Shown here in pieces: positions 9,741 to 19,120 of a stretch of DNA of 64,000 bases. Source of the DNA: Marinobacter alexandrii (GTDB lineage: Bacteria > Bacteroidota > Bacteroidia > Cytophagales > Cyclobacteriaceae); contig JBDWTN010000001.1 in the NCBI GenBank assembly GCA_039984955.1, positions 37,377 through 101,376 on the forward strand, given 5' to 3'. Position numbers and translations under genes: made by a program. Positions within the stretch are counted from its first letter, which is position 1; every line of letters begins with the position of its first letter. The notes under the pieces are model-generated. The model had not been told where the DNA came from. It did not search any database and saw only the letters and a list, made by a program, of their open reading frames with translations.

Positions 9741-12572
9741 ATGAAACTCACACATATTTTGTCATTCAGTATTGCTGCAATGTTCATTGGATGCAGCTCA
9801 CCAGAACGTATGGAAAAAAAGGAATTTAAAATTGAGTACGAAAAATTCACACTCGAAAATGGCCTTGAAGTAGTCTTACATGAAGATCATTCAGACCCAA
9901 TAGTAGCAGTAGCTACGCTCATGCATGTTGGGTCCAATAGGGAAAAACCTGGCAAAACAGGATTTGCTCATTTCTTTGAGCACATGTCTTTCAATGACTC
10001 AGAAAATGTCCCAAGAGGAGCAAATCGAAAACTTATTCCAGAATGGGGAGGAAGCAGAAATGGAGGTACATGGTCTGATGGCACGATCTATTATGAAGTA
10101 GTTCCAAAAGATGCCTTTGAGAAGATTCTTTGGATTGATTCAGATCGATTTGGTTATATGATTAATACCGTAACGGATGACGCGTTAGAAGCAGAAAAGC
10201 AGGTAGTAAAAAACGAAAAACGACAAAGAGTAGATAATGCTCCTTACGGCTATACTGATGAAATTATTCGTAAAAACCTATATCCTGAAGGACATCCATA
10301 CAGTTGGACTGTAATCGGCTCATTGCCTGATCTTCAATCAGCTACATTGGATGATGTAAAAGAATTTTATGAAGAATACTATGGGGCGGGTAATGCCACA
10401 CTTGTAATTGCAGGAGACATCAACGTAGAAGAAACGAAGCAGTTAGTTGAAAAATGGTTTGGTGAAATTCGTAAAGGGCCTGAAGTAGAAAAACCTACAC
10501 CAATGCCTGTTTCATTAGAAAATAGCAAATCACTCCATTTCGAAGATAATTTCGCAAAGCTTCCAGAGCTTAGAATGGTCTATCCAACTGTAGAAGAGTA
10601 TAATGAAGATACTTATGCTTTAAATGTATTGGGACAGTTGTTAAGCGGAAGTAAAAAGTCTCCTCTTTATCAAGTCATTGTTGAAGAAAAGAAACTTGCT
10701 CCAAATGCATCAACTTATCAAAGTAGTAGTGAGGTAGCCGGGGAATTTGTTTTTAGAGTTAGGGCAAATGCTGGTGTTGATTTAGACAGCATTAAAGCTA
10801 CCATTGAGGAAGGTTTGATTCGTTTTGAAACCAATGGGATTGATGAAAATGACTTAAAGAGAATTAAGGCTGAGTTGGAAACGAATCTTTATCAAGGGGT
10901 AAGCACTGTGTTAAATAAGGCGTTCCAACTAGTGCAAGACAATGAGTTTGGAGGAGACCCCAGTTACATTACTCAAACAGCCAAAAACACACAAGCGGTA
11001 ACATCAGCCGATGTAATGCGGGTTTATAATAAGTATATAAAAGGCCAGAATTACATAATGACAAGCGTTGTTCCAGCTGGCAGTTTAGATTTGACTGTTG
11101 ATGGATCAGAAGAAGCTGAGGTTTACATTGAAGAGATAGTGGCCAATGTGGAATCTGAAAATGTTACACGTGGCGAAGTAGGGGAATATGAAAAAACATC
11201 TTCTAAATATGATCGATCTGAACCAGAGTTCGGTGAATTGCCACTTTTGAACGCACCTGAGGTTTGGACATCTTCCATTGATAATGGAATGCAGGCATTT
11301 GGCATTGAGAATAAGGAGTTGCCTTTAGTGTATTTTGACTTAACCATTAAAGGAGGTCATTTCCAAGATTCTCTAGACAAGTCTGGTACCGCATCATTGC
11401 TTTCTAGTTTAATGACTGAAGGTACAAAATCAAAAACTCCTTCAGAACTTGAGGAGGCTATTGGCCTATTGGGAGCTTCGATAAATGTTTTTAGTACAAG
11501 TGAAGAAATTAGAATCTCAGCGTCATGCTTGACAAGAAATTTTGGTGAGACATTTGATCTGCTGAAAGAAATATTGTTGGAACCAAGATGGGATCAAGCA
11601 GAGTTTGATCGCTTGAAGCAGTCTCAACTTACACGATTAAAAGGAAGAGAAGCCAGTCCAACAGCAATTGCTTCTACTGTGTTTAACAAGCTAAATTATG
11701 GACCTGATCATGTCATGAGTTACCCTGTAAGTGGAACCCTAAAGACAGTTGAGAGTGTATCAATGGATGACCTAAAAGCTTTTTATGAGCTCAATTTTTC
11801 TCCAGTTGTGGCAAACTTTCATGTAGCTGGAAATGTCAGTCAAGAAGAAGTGATGGGTGCACTTTCTGCGCTACAAGAAGAGTGGCCTTCTAAAGATGTG
11901 CAACTAGCGTCTTATAACTTACCTGAGAATAGTAATGCAGGAAAATTCTATTTTATTGATTTTCCGGGAGCAAAACAATCAGTTCTCTATATTGGTAAAT
12001 TAGCTCTTTCAGGTATGGAGGATAAATTCAATGAAGTAGGCTATGCCAATGAAAAAATAGGAGGAGGGTCTAGCGGCCAGCTATTCCAGACTCTTCGGAT
12101 TGAAAAAGGGTATACGTATGGTGCTTATTCATTCGTAAGACAGATGACGGAAGTGGCTCCATACACGGTTACTTCCAGCGTGAGAGCCAATGCGACTCTT
12201 CCATCTTTGGAAATCATCAAAGACATGCTTGCAAACTATGCCGACCGATTCACTGAAGAGGACGTAGAAGTAACAAAGAATAAAGTTTTAAAAGCAAATA
12301 CACGTGCTTTTGAAAGCTTAGGAGCTAAGCTGGGGATGCTTCATGAGATTAGTCAATTTGGCAAGCAAGCGAATTTTATGGAGCAAGAACAAGACGAACT
12401 CACCTCAATGACACTTGAAGATTATCAAAAATTGATCAATACGCATATGAACGAAAGTGAGATGTTCTATTTGGTATTAGGTGATGGAGCAACTCAACTT
12501 GAAGAGGTCAAGAAGCTCGGGATGGGTGACCCAATTATTTTAGATATAAAAGGAGATCCTATTACTCAGTAA
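9741..12572 (+). CDS. M16-family zinc metalloprotease, lipoprotein, two tandem units
   Basis: Envelope protease of 943 residues of the pitrilysin/insulinase family. The signal peptide ends at a lipobox-like MFIGC with Cys18, so it is probably lipid-anchored. The inverted zinc motif HFFEH occupies residues 77-81, with a third-ligand candidate at Glu159. The first half (about 35-480) carries the active site; the second half (about 510-930) repeats the M16 fold without HxxEH, as in processing-peptidase-like clam-shell enzymes. Terminators lie before and behind, so it is monocistronic. The substrate is unknown; these enzymes usually degrade peptides. Confidence 0.92.
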   Translation: MKLTHILSFSIAAMFIGCSSPERMEKKEFKIEYEKFTLENGLEVVLHEDHSDPIVAVATLMHVGSNREKPGKTGFAHFFEHMSFNDSENVPRGANRKLIPEWGGSRNGGTWSDGTIYYEVVPKDAFEKILWIDSDRFGYMINTVTDDALEAEKQVVKNEKRQRVDNAPYGYTDEIIRKNLYPEGHPYSWTVIGSLPDLQSATLDDVKEFYEEYYGAGNATLVIAGDINVEETKQLVEKWFGEIRKGPEVEKPTPMPVSLENSKSLHFEDNFAKLPELRMVYPTVEEYNEDTYALNVLGQLLSGSKKSPLYQVIVEEKKLAPNASTYQSSSEVAGEFVFRVRANAGVDLDSIKATIEEGLIRFETNGIDENDLKRIKAELETNLYQGVSTVLNKAFQLVQDNEFGGDPSYITQTAKNTQAVTSADVMRVYNKYIKGQNYIMTSVVPAGSLDLTVDGSEEAEVYIEEIVANVESENVTRGEVGEYEKTSSKYDRSEPEFGELPLLNAPEVWTSSIDNGMQAFGIENKELPLVYFDLTIKGGHFQDSLDKSGTASLLSSLMTEGTKSKTPSELEEAIGLLGASINVFSTSEEIRISASCLTRNFGETFDLLKEILLEPRWDQAEFDRLKQSQLTRLKGREASPTAIASTVFNKLNYGPDHVMSYPVSGTLKTVESVSMDDLKAFYELNFSPVVANFHVAGNVSQEEVMGALSALQEEWPSKDVQLASYNLPENSNAGKFYFIDFPGAKQSVLYIGKLALSGMEDKFNEVGYANEKIGGGSSGQLFQTLRIEKGYTYGAYSFVRQMTEVAPYTVTSSVRANATLPSLEIIKDMLANYADRFTEEDVEVTKNKVLKANTRAFESLGAKLGMLHEISQFGKQANFMEQEQDELTSMTLEDYQKLINTHMNESEMFYLVLGDGATQLEEVKKLGMGDPIILDIKGDPITQ

Positions 12573-12586
12573 GGACAGCCCTCAGC

Positions 12587-12624
12587 AAAAAAAGTCCATC
12601 CCTTCCAAGGGATGGACTTTTTTT
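12587..12624. terminator. Bidirectional terminator between convergent genes
   Basis: A perfect 14-base inverted repeat (12591-12604 with 12607-12620) flanked by a run of A on the left and a run of T on the right. It can stop transcription from both sides, between the M16 protease and the minus-strand thioredoxin-like gene, whose stop codon begins exactly at its right edge. Confidence 0.9.
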
Positions 12625-13187
12625 CAATCCATGCTCATTGCACTTTCCACAGCATCAGTGATCTCTTGCATTTTACGCTGAGTAAATTTCCCCCACGTAG
12701 AGTAGACAATCTTCCCTTCTGGATCTATTACATAGAAATAGGGTACGTTTTTTCCGTCAAAATTGAGCGCTTCCTTATATTCTTTCAACGTGCCTTTATA
12801 AAAAAGGACATTTGGCTGAAGCCTCTTATCAATCGTTTTTTTGAGCTTATTCATTACTTTTTGATAAGCTGGCCGCTTAGCTCCGGTAAACATCGGGACG
12901 AAGTAGGTATTGACGTCAAATGAAAAATCAAATAATCCAGGATTTGGATTCTTGTAAATGAATTGATTGTAAATAGGTTCAAACCATCCTTTCAAGAAGT
13001 CTTCTGCCTGTTTTGAATAAGCAAGACCTACTAAGCTATACTTGCCACCAATATCTTTTGGTAGCATAACAAATTCATTGGTCAGTGTTTCAGCTTCCAT
13101 ATCTGGAAAAACACTTCCTACTTGAGCATGTAAATTAGTATGCCCGATATACAGGATAAACAGTGTGAGTACTAATATTCTTTTCAT
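12624..13187 (-). CDS. Periplasmic thioredoxin-fold protein of unknown function
   Basis: 187 residues with signal peptide (MKRILVLTLFILYIGHTNLHA). The body looks like a thioredoxin/TlpA-type fold: an early FPDMEAETL segment as in AhpC/TlpA proteins, KYSLVGLAYS where the catalytic strand would be, and a late VPYFYVIDPEGKIVYSTWG like the cis-Pro region. There is no CxxC motif and no cysteine in the mature part, so a redox role is unlikely. It may be a chaperone or binding protein; some resemblance to the ATP10 family was noticed but is weak. It is a single gene with its own terminator. Confidence 0.65.
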   Translation of the reverse strand: MKRILVLTLFILYIGHTNLHAQVGSVFPDMEAETLTNEFVMLPKDIGGKYSLVGLAYSKQAEDFLKGWFEPIYNQFIYKNPNPGLFDFSFDVNTYFVPMFTGAKRPAYQKVMNKLKKTIDKRLQPNVLFYKGTLKEYKEALNFDGKNVPYFYVIDPEGKIVYSTWGKFTQRKMQEITDAVESAMSMD

Positions 13188-13387
13188 TGAAGTTGCTTTT
13201 TGATCAAGTTAAAATACGCATGGTTAACGAAAGAATCTGTTTTATCTCATAAATTTCCTAATTTCATGTGAATAATCTATTTTTCAATGGACACATGGAA
13301 TCACTTAAATTTTATTAATCCTTGAATTTCTATATTAAAGATTATGAAATTTACGCTTATTTCGTTTTTCATTAATGAATATCAATC

Positions 13388-15310
13388 ATGCAAATAAGAA
13401 GAATCAGCTATTTATTCAGTCTATCGATTTTGATCAATTTTTCCTTCGCTCAAAACTATAAAGACTCATACCTCCAGGGTATGCAAGCAATAAAATTTGA
13501 AAAATATGATCTGGCAATAGAGAAGTTCAAAGAGTCTATAAAATTTAATCCTCAGTACCCTGATGCCTGGTTTTACTTAGGTAAAACATACGATCATCTA
13601 AATAAAGTGGAGGAGACAATCAGTGCTTACAGGAACCTGGAAAAAGTAAAAGCAGACTATAATATTGCGATATATTATGATATTGCCAAGTCATATATTG
13701 AGCTTGAGAATCTAAGAAGTGCCAGGATTTACATCAAAAGATACCTCGATAGAGCTCCTAAGACACCTAAGTCGGAGAAGCTAATACACTTGGCTCTCAA
13801 CCGACTTAACTATATTGATATAAGCACTGAGCTACGGGCTTCTGCTCCAAATACAACAGAGCCAACACCTATAGCTACACTAAACAGTGTTTCTGGAGAC
13901 TATATGCCTCAGGTTAATCCTACAGGAACTAGACTCTATTTTACAAGTGTAAGGCAAGGTGGATTTGACTTCAAAGATCAAAACAGTGCAGCCTTAGATT
14001 TTGGAGAAGATCTGTACTATTCGAAATTGACTAATGATCAATGGAGCGCTCCTGAACTTTTACCCCAACCAATAAATTCAAAAGCGAATGACTTTGGTTC
14101 TTCATTTACCGGAGATGGTCAGACGATGGTATATGTTCGATGTGATGAATCTGGAGCGATGGGAAGCTGCGATCTGTATATGACACAACTAATTGGAAGC
14201 AAATGGTCAGAACCACGAAATATGGGAAATGTAGTGAATACCAAAAATTGGGAAAGTCAGCCTACAATTAATACCGATGGAAATCGTATCATTTTTACAT
14301 CTATACGTCCTGGTGGAAATGGAGCATCTGACCTTTATATGATTGAAAAAAATCAATTGGGCTTATGGGGTGTGCCTCAAAACCTTGGAAGCATTGTCAA
14401 TACTCCATTGAGTGAGAATAGTCCATTTTTAGCGGCAGATGGTAAGACGCTTTATTTTTCCTCAACAGGACATCCAGGTATGGGAGGAGCAGATATCTTT
14501 TATACAGTATTTGAAAATGGAAAATGGTCTACACCTAAAAACCTCGGGAAGCCAATAAATTCAAGAGGAAATGATACCAATTTTAGTATTTCAGCTTCAG
14601 GTAATGCTTACCAAGCATCATCAAGATTAGACGAAAATAATTTTGACATTTTCAGTGTGGTACTTCCAGATGAGTTGAAACCCAAACCAACTATTATTGT
14701 TCAGGGTGTTGTTTCAAATTCAGAGGATAATAAACCACTCAGCGCCCTCGTACTTATTGAAGACCTTAATTCGGGAGAGCTTATAGCAACTAATAAGAGT
14801 AATGAGGAGACGGGGGAATACTTGGTTGTTTTACCTGCCGGTAGAGATTATAGTGTTTCTGCAAACGCTGAAGGATTCTTCTTTTATTCTCAAAGTTTTG
14901 AGCTACCCACAGACGCAACCTATGCAGAGATCACAAATGACATACCATTAGAGCCAATAAAAAAAGGGACAAAGGTAGTGTTGAACAACATTTTCTTTGA
15001 AATAGGTAAGGCTGAGCTAAAGCCTATTAGTTATGTAGAATTGAATAAAGCTGTCACACTTATGAAAAACAATAAGTCGATGGTTATTGAAGTTGGGGGA
15101 CATACTGATAGTCAAGGTGCTGATGCAGCAAATCTGAGCTTATCTCAAAAGCGGGCGCAATCCGTTGTAGAATATATGGTATTGGCGGGTATAGAAAGGG
15201 AGAGATTGATAGCCAAAGGCTATGGCGAAACTGTAGCAATAGCTGATAATAATACAAAAGAGGGTAGAGCTAAAAATCGTAGAACTGAGTTTGTAATAGT
15301 AGAATTTTAA
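13388..15310 (+). CDS. OmpA-family protein with TPR, PD40 propeller and CRD domains (PorE-like)
   Basis: 640-residue periplasmic protein. In order: signal peptide (1-21), TPR repeats (about 28-140), PD40/WD40-like beta-propeller repeats (about 165-425, with several FTSxRxGG and YFSSTGHPGMGGADI-type units), a carboxypeptidase-regulatory-like beta sandwich (about 435-525), and a C-terminal OmpA domain (about 530-640) with the peptidoglycan-binding HTDSQG and NRRTEF motifs. This order is that of PorE, the protein that anchors the type IX secretion machine to peptidoglycan in Porphyromonas. Other Bacteroidota OmpA proteins share parts of it, so PorE identity is an inference, supported loosely by a T9SS cargo gene in the same window. 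It overlaps the convergent DUF5615 gene by four bases. Confidence 0.8.
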   Translation: MQIRRISYLFSLSILINFSFAQNYKDSYLQGMQAIKFEKYDLAIEKFKESIKFNPQYPDAWFYLGKTYDHLNKVEETISAYRNLEKVKADYNIAIYYDIAKSYIELENLRSARIYIKRYLDRAPKTPKSEKLIHLALNRLNYIDISTELRASAPNTTEPTPIATLNSVSGDYMPQVNPTGTRLYFTSVRQGGFDFKDQNSAALDFGEDLYYSKLTNDQWSAPELLPQPINSKANDFGSSFTGDGQTMVYVRCDESGAMGSCDLYMTQLIGSKWSEPRNMGNVVNTKNWESQPTINTDGNRIIFTSIRPGGNGASDLYMIEKNQLGLWGVPQNLGSIVNTPLSENSPFLAADGKTLYFSSTGHPGMGGADIFYTVFENGKWSTPKNLGKPINSRGNDTNFSISASGNAYQASSRLDENNFDIFSVVLPDELKPKPTIIVQGVVSNSEDNKPLSALVLIEDLNSGELIATNKSNEETGEYLVVLPAGRDYSVSANAEGFFFYSQSFELPTDATYAEITNDIPLEPIKKGTKVVLNNIFFEIGKAELKPISYVELNKAVTLMKNNKSMVIEVGGHTDSQGADAANLSLSQKRAQSVVEYMVLAGIERERLIAKGYGETVAIADNNTKEGRAKNRRTEFVIVEF

Positions 15311-15669
15311 TTGGATAAAGGAAACTTTAATTCGTTTTCCTTTACTTCAATAAAATCATGATTACTTAAAAGCTTTAGCAATTGTGGAATCACTTCTTTC
15401 ATACGAGAGAGAAGTGATTCTTTTTTTTCCAGACCGTAGATAAACACAACTTTATCAGGGACTTTTCTGCTTACATATGACCTCACAAAATCGTCATCTT
15501 TCGTTACAATGATGTACCCTTTTTGAATGGCTAACCTTCGTAATTGATCATCAAGTACACGCTGTTTTTTCTTTGCTTTTATATCATTGACATGATACGA
15601 CTCCAGCCCTTCTGACCGAAATAATTCAGTCAAATCAGGAGGTAGATTTTCGTCAATGATAAATTTCAA
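15307..15669 (-). CDS. DUF5615 PIN-like protein (putative toxin nuclease), no partner antitoxin seen
   Basis: 120 residues. The start MKFIIDENLPPDL and the central VTKDDDF place it in the DUF5615/Mut7-C-like branch of the PIN nuclease fold: Asp6, Glu7 and Asn8 plus Asp58-60 would form the acidic metal site. DUF5615 genes usually follow a DUF433 antitoxin gene; here the upstream neighbour, three bases away, is maf, so it appears to be an orphan at the end of the accC-DUF1015-maf operon. It may be a domesticated nuclease. Toxicity is not shown. Confidence 0.75.
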   Translation of the reverse strand: MKFIIDENLPPDLTELFRSEGLESYHVNDIKAKKKQRVLDDQLRRLAIQKGYIIVTKDDDFVRSYVSRKVPDKVVFIYGLEKKESLLSRMKEVIPQLLKLLSNHDFIEVKENELKFPLSN

Positions 15670-15672
15670 AAA

Positions 15673-16245
15673 TCAGAACTCTTTTTGAAGTACCCTGTAT
15701 AAAGTATCCACAGGAAGGCCCACTACGTTGTAAAATGAGCCTTTAATCCATTCGACACCAATTAAACCTATCCATTCCTGAATGCCATAGCTCCCTGCTT
15801 TATCCGTAGGAGGCCAAGAACTCACATAGTGATCAATCTCATCAACAGCTAACTCATGAAATTTAACTTCCGTTGTAGAAGAAAATGAAACTGTTTTGTC
15901 TTTGTTACTAATGCAAACGCCTGATATGACAGAATGAATTTTTCCCGAAAGTATTTCCAAGACCTTCTTCGCTTCATTCAAATCTTTTGGCTTACCAAGG
16001 ATCTGACCAGAGAAGATGACAACCGTATCAGCAGTGACAATGAGTTCATCGCCAAATTGAGATCTATGGGCTTTGTTTTTCTCTACAGCTAAATATTCTG
16101 CAACCTTTTCAACACTTAAGTCTGCCGGGAAAACTTCTTCAAAATCAATGGTCTTGACTTTGAAGCTAAATCCAGCTTCAGAAAGTAATTGTTTTCTCCG
16201 TGGAGATTTGGAAGCCAGGATGAAATTATTGAAATGCTTCATCAA
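15673..16245 (-). CDS. maf: Maf-family nucleotide pyrophosphatase
   Basis: House-cleaning enzyme of 190 residues that hydrolyses non-canonical or surplus nucleoside triphosphates to monophosphates; cytoplasmic. Motifs: ILASKSPRRKQLL at the start (SPRR, residues 14-17), ADTVV around residue 70 with the catalytic Asp, LGKPKDLNEA, and SGKIHSVISGV. The pattern fits the dTTP/UTP pyrophosphatase (YhdE) branch. It overlaps the upstream DUF1015 gene by 20 bases and is three bases from the DUF5615 gene, so it is translated within the same operon. Confidence 0.93.
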   Translation of the reverse strand: MMKHFNNFILASKSPRRKQLLSEAGFSFKVKTIDFEEVFPADLSVEKVAEYLAVEKNKAHRSQFGDELIVTADTVVIFSGQILGKPKDLNEAKKVLEILSGKIHSVISGVCISNKDKTVSFSSTTEVKFHELAVDEIDHYVSSWPPTDKAGSYGIQEWIGLIGVEWIKGSFYNVVGLPVDTLYRVLQKEF

Positions 16246-17530
16246 AGAAAGAATTGAATTCGTCTTCTTTTATGGACCCAAAGAGAAACCCGCAAATTAC
16301 TTTTGGATAGAAATAAGTGCTCTTTTGAGGAAGTGTGTAGCCGCTGTAACATACTTCTTTAACGGTGTTTATGGAAATATCTTTTGTGATAATAGCACAT
16401 TGTGCTTCATTGGTTATCACCGATTTTAAGCATTTCGTAAAATTTCGCTCAAAGGTCAGGTTCTTACTCCCTCTTTGGTCTTTTCCAGGTATGCCTAAGC
16501 ATTTTTCAAATACAAAGTAGTGCATTACTGTAAGATCCAATTCTTTAATCGCCTGTGGAAAATCCCATGAAATATTGTTGATCATTTCAGGCTTGAGACG
16601 GATTTTGTAAGCCTTATCTTCAATGAGGAGCCCAAATGCCCATAGCTTACCAAGAATCACCTCATTCACCTCAGCAGCTTCTTCAATAGGTTTTATAAAG
16701 AAGTATTGATCTAGTTTATTTAAGAGATCCTCTTTTGAAAAATCTTCAATCCCATTGATCATACGGTGAGTGGGAAGAATTCTAAGATCATCAGATTCGG
16801 TATTTGTAAAATACATTAGGTGATAATTGTAGCCTTCTTTTCCAGTATGATTGGGGTTATTCTTTGCTCGTTCTTTTTGATAAAGTAAAGAACCTTCATA
16901 TCTGTGGTGACCGTCGGCAAGGATGATTTGTTTATCCTCTATAATATCCATAATTCGTCTGATAATTTTAACATCATGGATAACACTAAAGACATCTCTA
17001 ACACCTTGATAGTCTTCTGTTTCATACAAGGGATTTAGTATGGCTTCATCCAGATACTTTTCAATTTCGTGAGTTGTATCGGTGTAGAGTCCGTGTGTTG
17101 GGCTTACATTAAGTTGGGTTTTATCCAAAATTTCCATTCGATCATTTACTGAAAAGGGCATGGTGTTTTCATGTCTCAGCAGAATTTTTTCATCCCAATC
17201 GTATACTCGAAGATTGGCTATGAATCCCTTTCTTATTCTTTCTTTATCAGATCCAGGCAGGGTGAAATATTGATAATACACGTAAATAGATGGGAGCTCG
17301 TCCTGTTTAATTATACCTTCATTCTTCCATTGAATGAGTCTTTTAGCAGCTCCACGGATGGAGTCGTCTCCTCTTGGTACAGAAAGATGTATGCTACAAA
17401 ATTCTTGTTCGTAAAGAGTCTCTCTTTGACTCTCTGACACTACATCAAAGAGGGGAGAGACTAACTTGTCTACATCTTTGATGTGTTCGTTGTTATATCT
17501 CCAGGCTCTCAGGGGTTTAATTTCTGCCAT
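16226..17530 (-). CDS. DUF1015 family protein
   Basis: 434 residues. The DUF1015 signature ILADGHHRYEGSLLY lies near the middle (about 202-217), preceded by a conserved N-terminal region (IKPLRAWRYN...VSPLFDVV) and a segment with SVPRGDD. Members are conserved in many bacteria, often near serine or central metabolism genes; the biochemical activity is not firmly known. It starts one base after the accC stop and overlaps maf, so the operon accC-DUF1015-maf-DUF5615 is very tight. Confidence 0.88.
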   Translation of the reverse strand: MAEIKPLRAWRYNNEHIKDVDKLVSPLFDVVSESQRETLYEQEFCSIHLSVPRGDDSIRGAAKRLIQWKNEGIIKQDELPSIYVYYQYFTLPGSDKERIRKGFIANLRVYDWDEKILLRHENTMPFSVNDRMEILDKTQLNVSPTHGLYTDTTHEIEKYLDEAILNPLYETEDYQGVRDVFSVIHDVKIIRRIMDIIEDKQIILADGHHRYEGSLLYQKERAKNNPNHTGKEGYNYHLMYFTNTESDDLRILPTHRMINGIEDFSKEDLLNKLDQYFFIKPIEEAAEVNEVILGKLWAFGLLIEDKAYKIRLKPEMINNISWDFPQAIKELDLTVMHYFVFEKCLGIPGKDQRGSKNLTFERNFTKCLKSVITNEAQCAIITKDISINTVKEVCYSGYTLPQKSTYFYPKVICGFLFGSIKEDEFNSFFDEAFQ

Positions 17531-19021
17531 TTAATTACGTGCTCGTTCTTTCCACTTACTCTTGATCTCATTTGAAGAGTGCACCGAGATTGTTTTCGCA
17601 GAATTGTTTATCAATTCATATGCTATGAGTGCCGCTATATCAGCTTCTTCCTTGTTAGGTTGTTTTTTCAGAATCTCAGAGTCGTAATGAGACTCTACAA
17701 ATTTTGTGGTGAAAGATCCATCCACAAACTCCTGATGCCCAAGTACATAATCACAAAATGAAAGAGTAGTTTTTACTCCGGTGATCTGATACTCTTCAAT
17801 TGCACGTCTCATTCGCTGAATCGCCTCTGTACGATCTTTCCCATAGGTGATTAGCTTGGCAATCATGGGATCATAATAAATTGAAACATCAAGTCCTTCT
17901 TCATAACCATCATCAACTCGAACTCCAGCACCTTGAGGTCTAATATACGTCTTGAGTTTGCCTGTATCAGGAAGAAAATTGTTTTCAGGATCTTCAGCAT
18001 AAACTCTTACCTCCAAGCTATGTCCATTGATGGAAAGATCATCTTGACTGAAACTCAATTTTCCTCCATTGGCAATATTGATCTGCTCCTTTACTAAATC
18101 TACTCCGGTAATCAACTCAGTTACAGGATGTTCAACTTGAAGGCGAGTATTCATCTCTAGAAAGTAGAAATCCTGATTTACATCAGCAATGAACTCCACT
18201 GTTCCAGCTCCAAAATAGCTGCAGGATTTAGCTACGTTAACAGCGGCTTCACCAATTTGCTTACGTCGTTCAGGCGTTAAGAGGGCGGAAGGAGCTTCTT
18301 CGATCACTTTTTGATGTCTTCTTTGAATGCTACATTCTCTTTCAAACAAGTGAATGATGTTACCGTGTTGATCTCCAAGTACTTGCACCTCAATGTGCTT
18401 TGGTGAAGAGATGAATTTTTCAATAAATACTTCATCATTGCCAAATGAATTTCTTGCTTCACTCATGGCTCGATCCATCTGCTCTTCAAAATCTTTGAGG
18501 TCATTTACGATTCGCATTCCTTTACCACCACCGCCTGCACTCGCTTTAATCATGACAGGATATCCAATGTCATTTGCTACCTTCTTAGCTTTATCCACAT
18601 CACTAATGGGTTCATCCATTCCTGGAACTAGAGGCACATTGAATTTTTGAACAGTTTGTTTTGAAGTAAGCTTGTCACCCATGATCCTGATGGCTTCTGG
18701 AGATGGCCCAATGAAGATGAGTCCTTCTTTCTCAACTCGCTCAGCAAACGAAGCATTTTCAGACAAGAATCCATATCCTGGATGGATGGCATCAGCACCA
18801 GTTTGCTTACAAGCCTCTATTATTTTATCCTGAACTAAATAAGATTCTGAAGCAGCTGCAGGCCCAATATTGATTGCTTCATCTGCAAAAGAAGCATGCG
18901 GGAGGAGCTTGTCAGCTTCACTGTAAACTGCTACAGTCTTGATTCCCAGTTCTTTAGCGGATCTCATTACCCGGATTGCTATTTCACCTCTATTGGCTAC
19001 TAGTATTTTCTTTATAGACAT
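17531..19021 (-). CDS. accC: Biotin carboxylase (acetyl-/propionyl-CoA carboxylase subunit)
   Basis: 496-residue ATP-dependent biotin carboxylase that carboxylates the biotin of a carrier protein, the first step of acetyl-CoA (or propionyl-CoA) carboxylation. N-terminal domain ILVANRGEIAIRVMRSA, ATP-grasp glycine loop ASAGGGGKGMRIV (about 160-172), metal/ATP residues in FLEMNTRLQVEHPVTE, and the C-terminal region HSLEVRVYAEDPENNFLP. It has no fused biotin-carrier domain, and no accB lies next to it, so the carrier must be encoded elsewhere. It is the first gene of the operon and divergent from the oxoamine synthase gene. Confidence 0.93.
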   Translation of the reverse strand: MSIKKILVANRGEIAIRVMRSAKELGIKTVAVYSEADKLLPHASFADEAINIGPAAASESYLVQDKIIEACKQTGADAIHPGYGFLSENASFAERVEKEGLIFIGPSPEAIRIMGDKLTSKQTVQKFNVPLVPGMDEPISDVDKAKKVANDIGYPVMIKASAGGGGKGMRIVNDLKDFEEQMDRAMSEARNSFGNDEVFIEKFISSPKHIEVQVLGDQHGNIIHLFERECSIQRRHQKVIEEAPSALLTPERRKQIGEAAVNVAKSCSYFGAGTVEFIADVNQDFYFLEMNTRLQVEHPVTELITGVDLVKEQINIANGGKLSFSQDDLSINGHSLEVRVYAEDPENNFLPDTGKLKTYIRPQGAGVRVDDGYEEGLDVSIYYDPMIAKLITYGKDRTEAIQRMRRAIEEYQITGVKTTLSFCDYVLGHQEFVDGSFTTKFVESHYDSEILKKQPNKEEADIAALIAYELINNSAKTISVHSSNEIKSKWKERARN

Positions 19022-19081
19022 AATTCAATCGTTGGTGCAAGTTTATTGAAAAGCCGGCACTCATTATATGCACATTCCTGC

Positions 19082-19089
19082 TAAATTTG
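19082..19089 (+). promoter_or_regulatory. Candidate -7 box (TAAATTTG) for the oxoamine synthase gene
   Basis: Exact TAnnTTTG match ending 31 bases before the ATG, in the 99-base divergent gap with accC. An AAAAAAGGAGA stretch sits between it and the ATG, the best Shine-Dalgarno-like run in the window. No clear -33 TTG. Confidence 0.4.
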
Positions 19090-19120
19090 CATCTTGTTGA
19101 AAAAAGGAGAACACAAGTAA

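Noticed and set aside
12612..12923. 103-codon plus-strand open frame after the M16 gene
   Set aside because: Starts within the terminator and is antisense to the thioredoxin-like gene, which has a signal peptide and a conserved tail.
13344..13397. 17-codon upstream frame overlapping the start of the PorE-like gene
   Set aside because: It could be a leader peptide, but the length is within chance for AT-rich DNA and it shows no repeated or attenuator-like codons.
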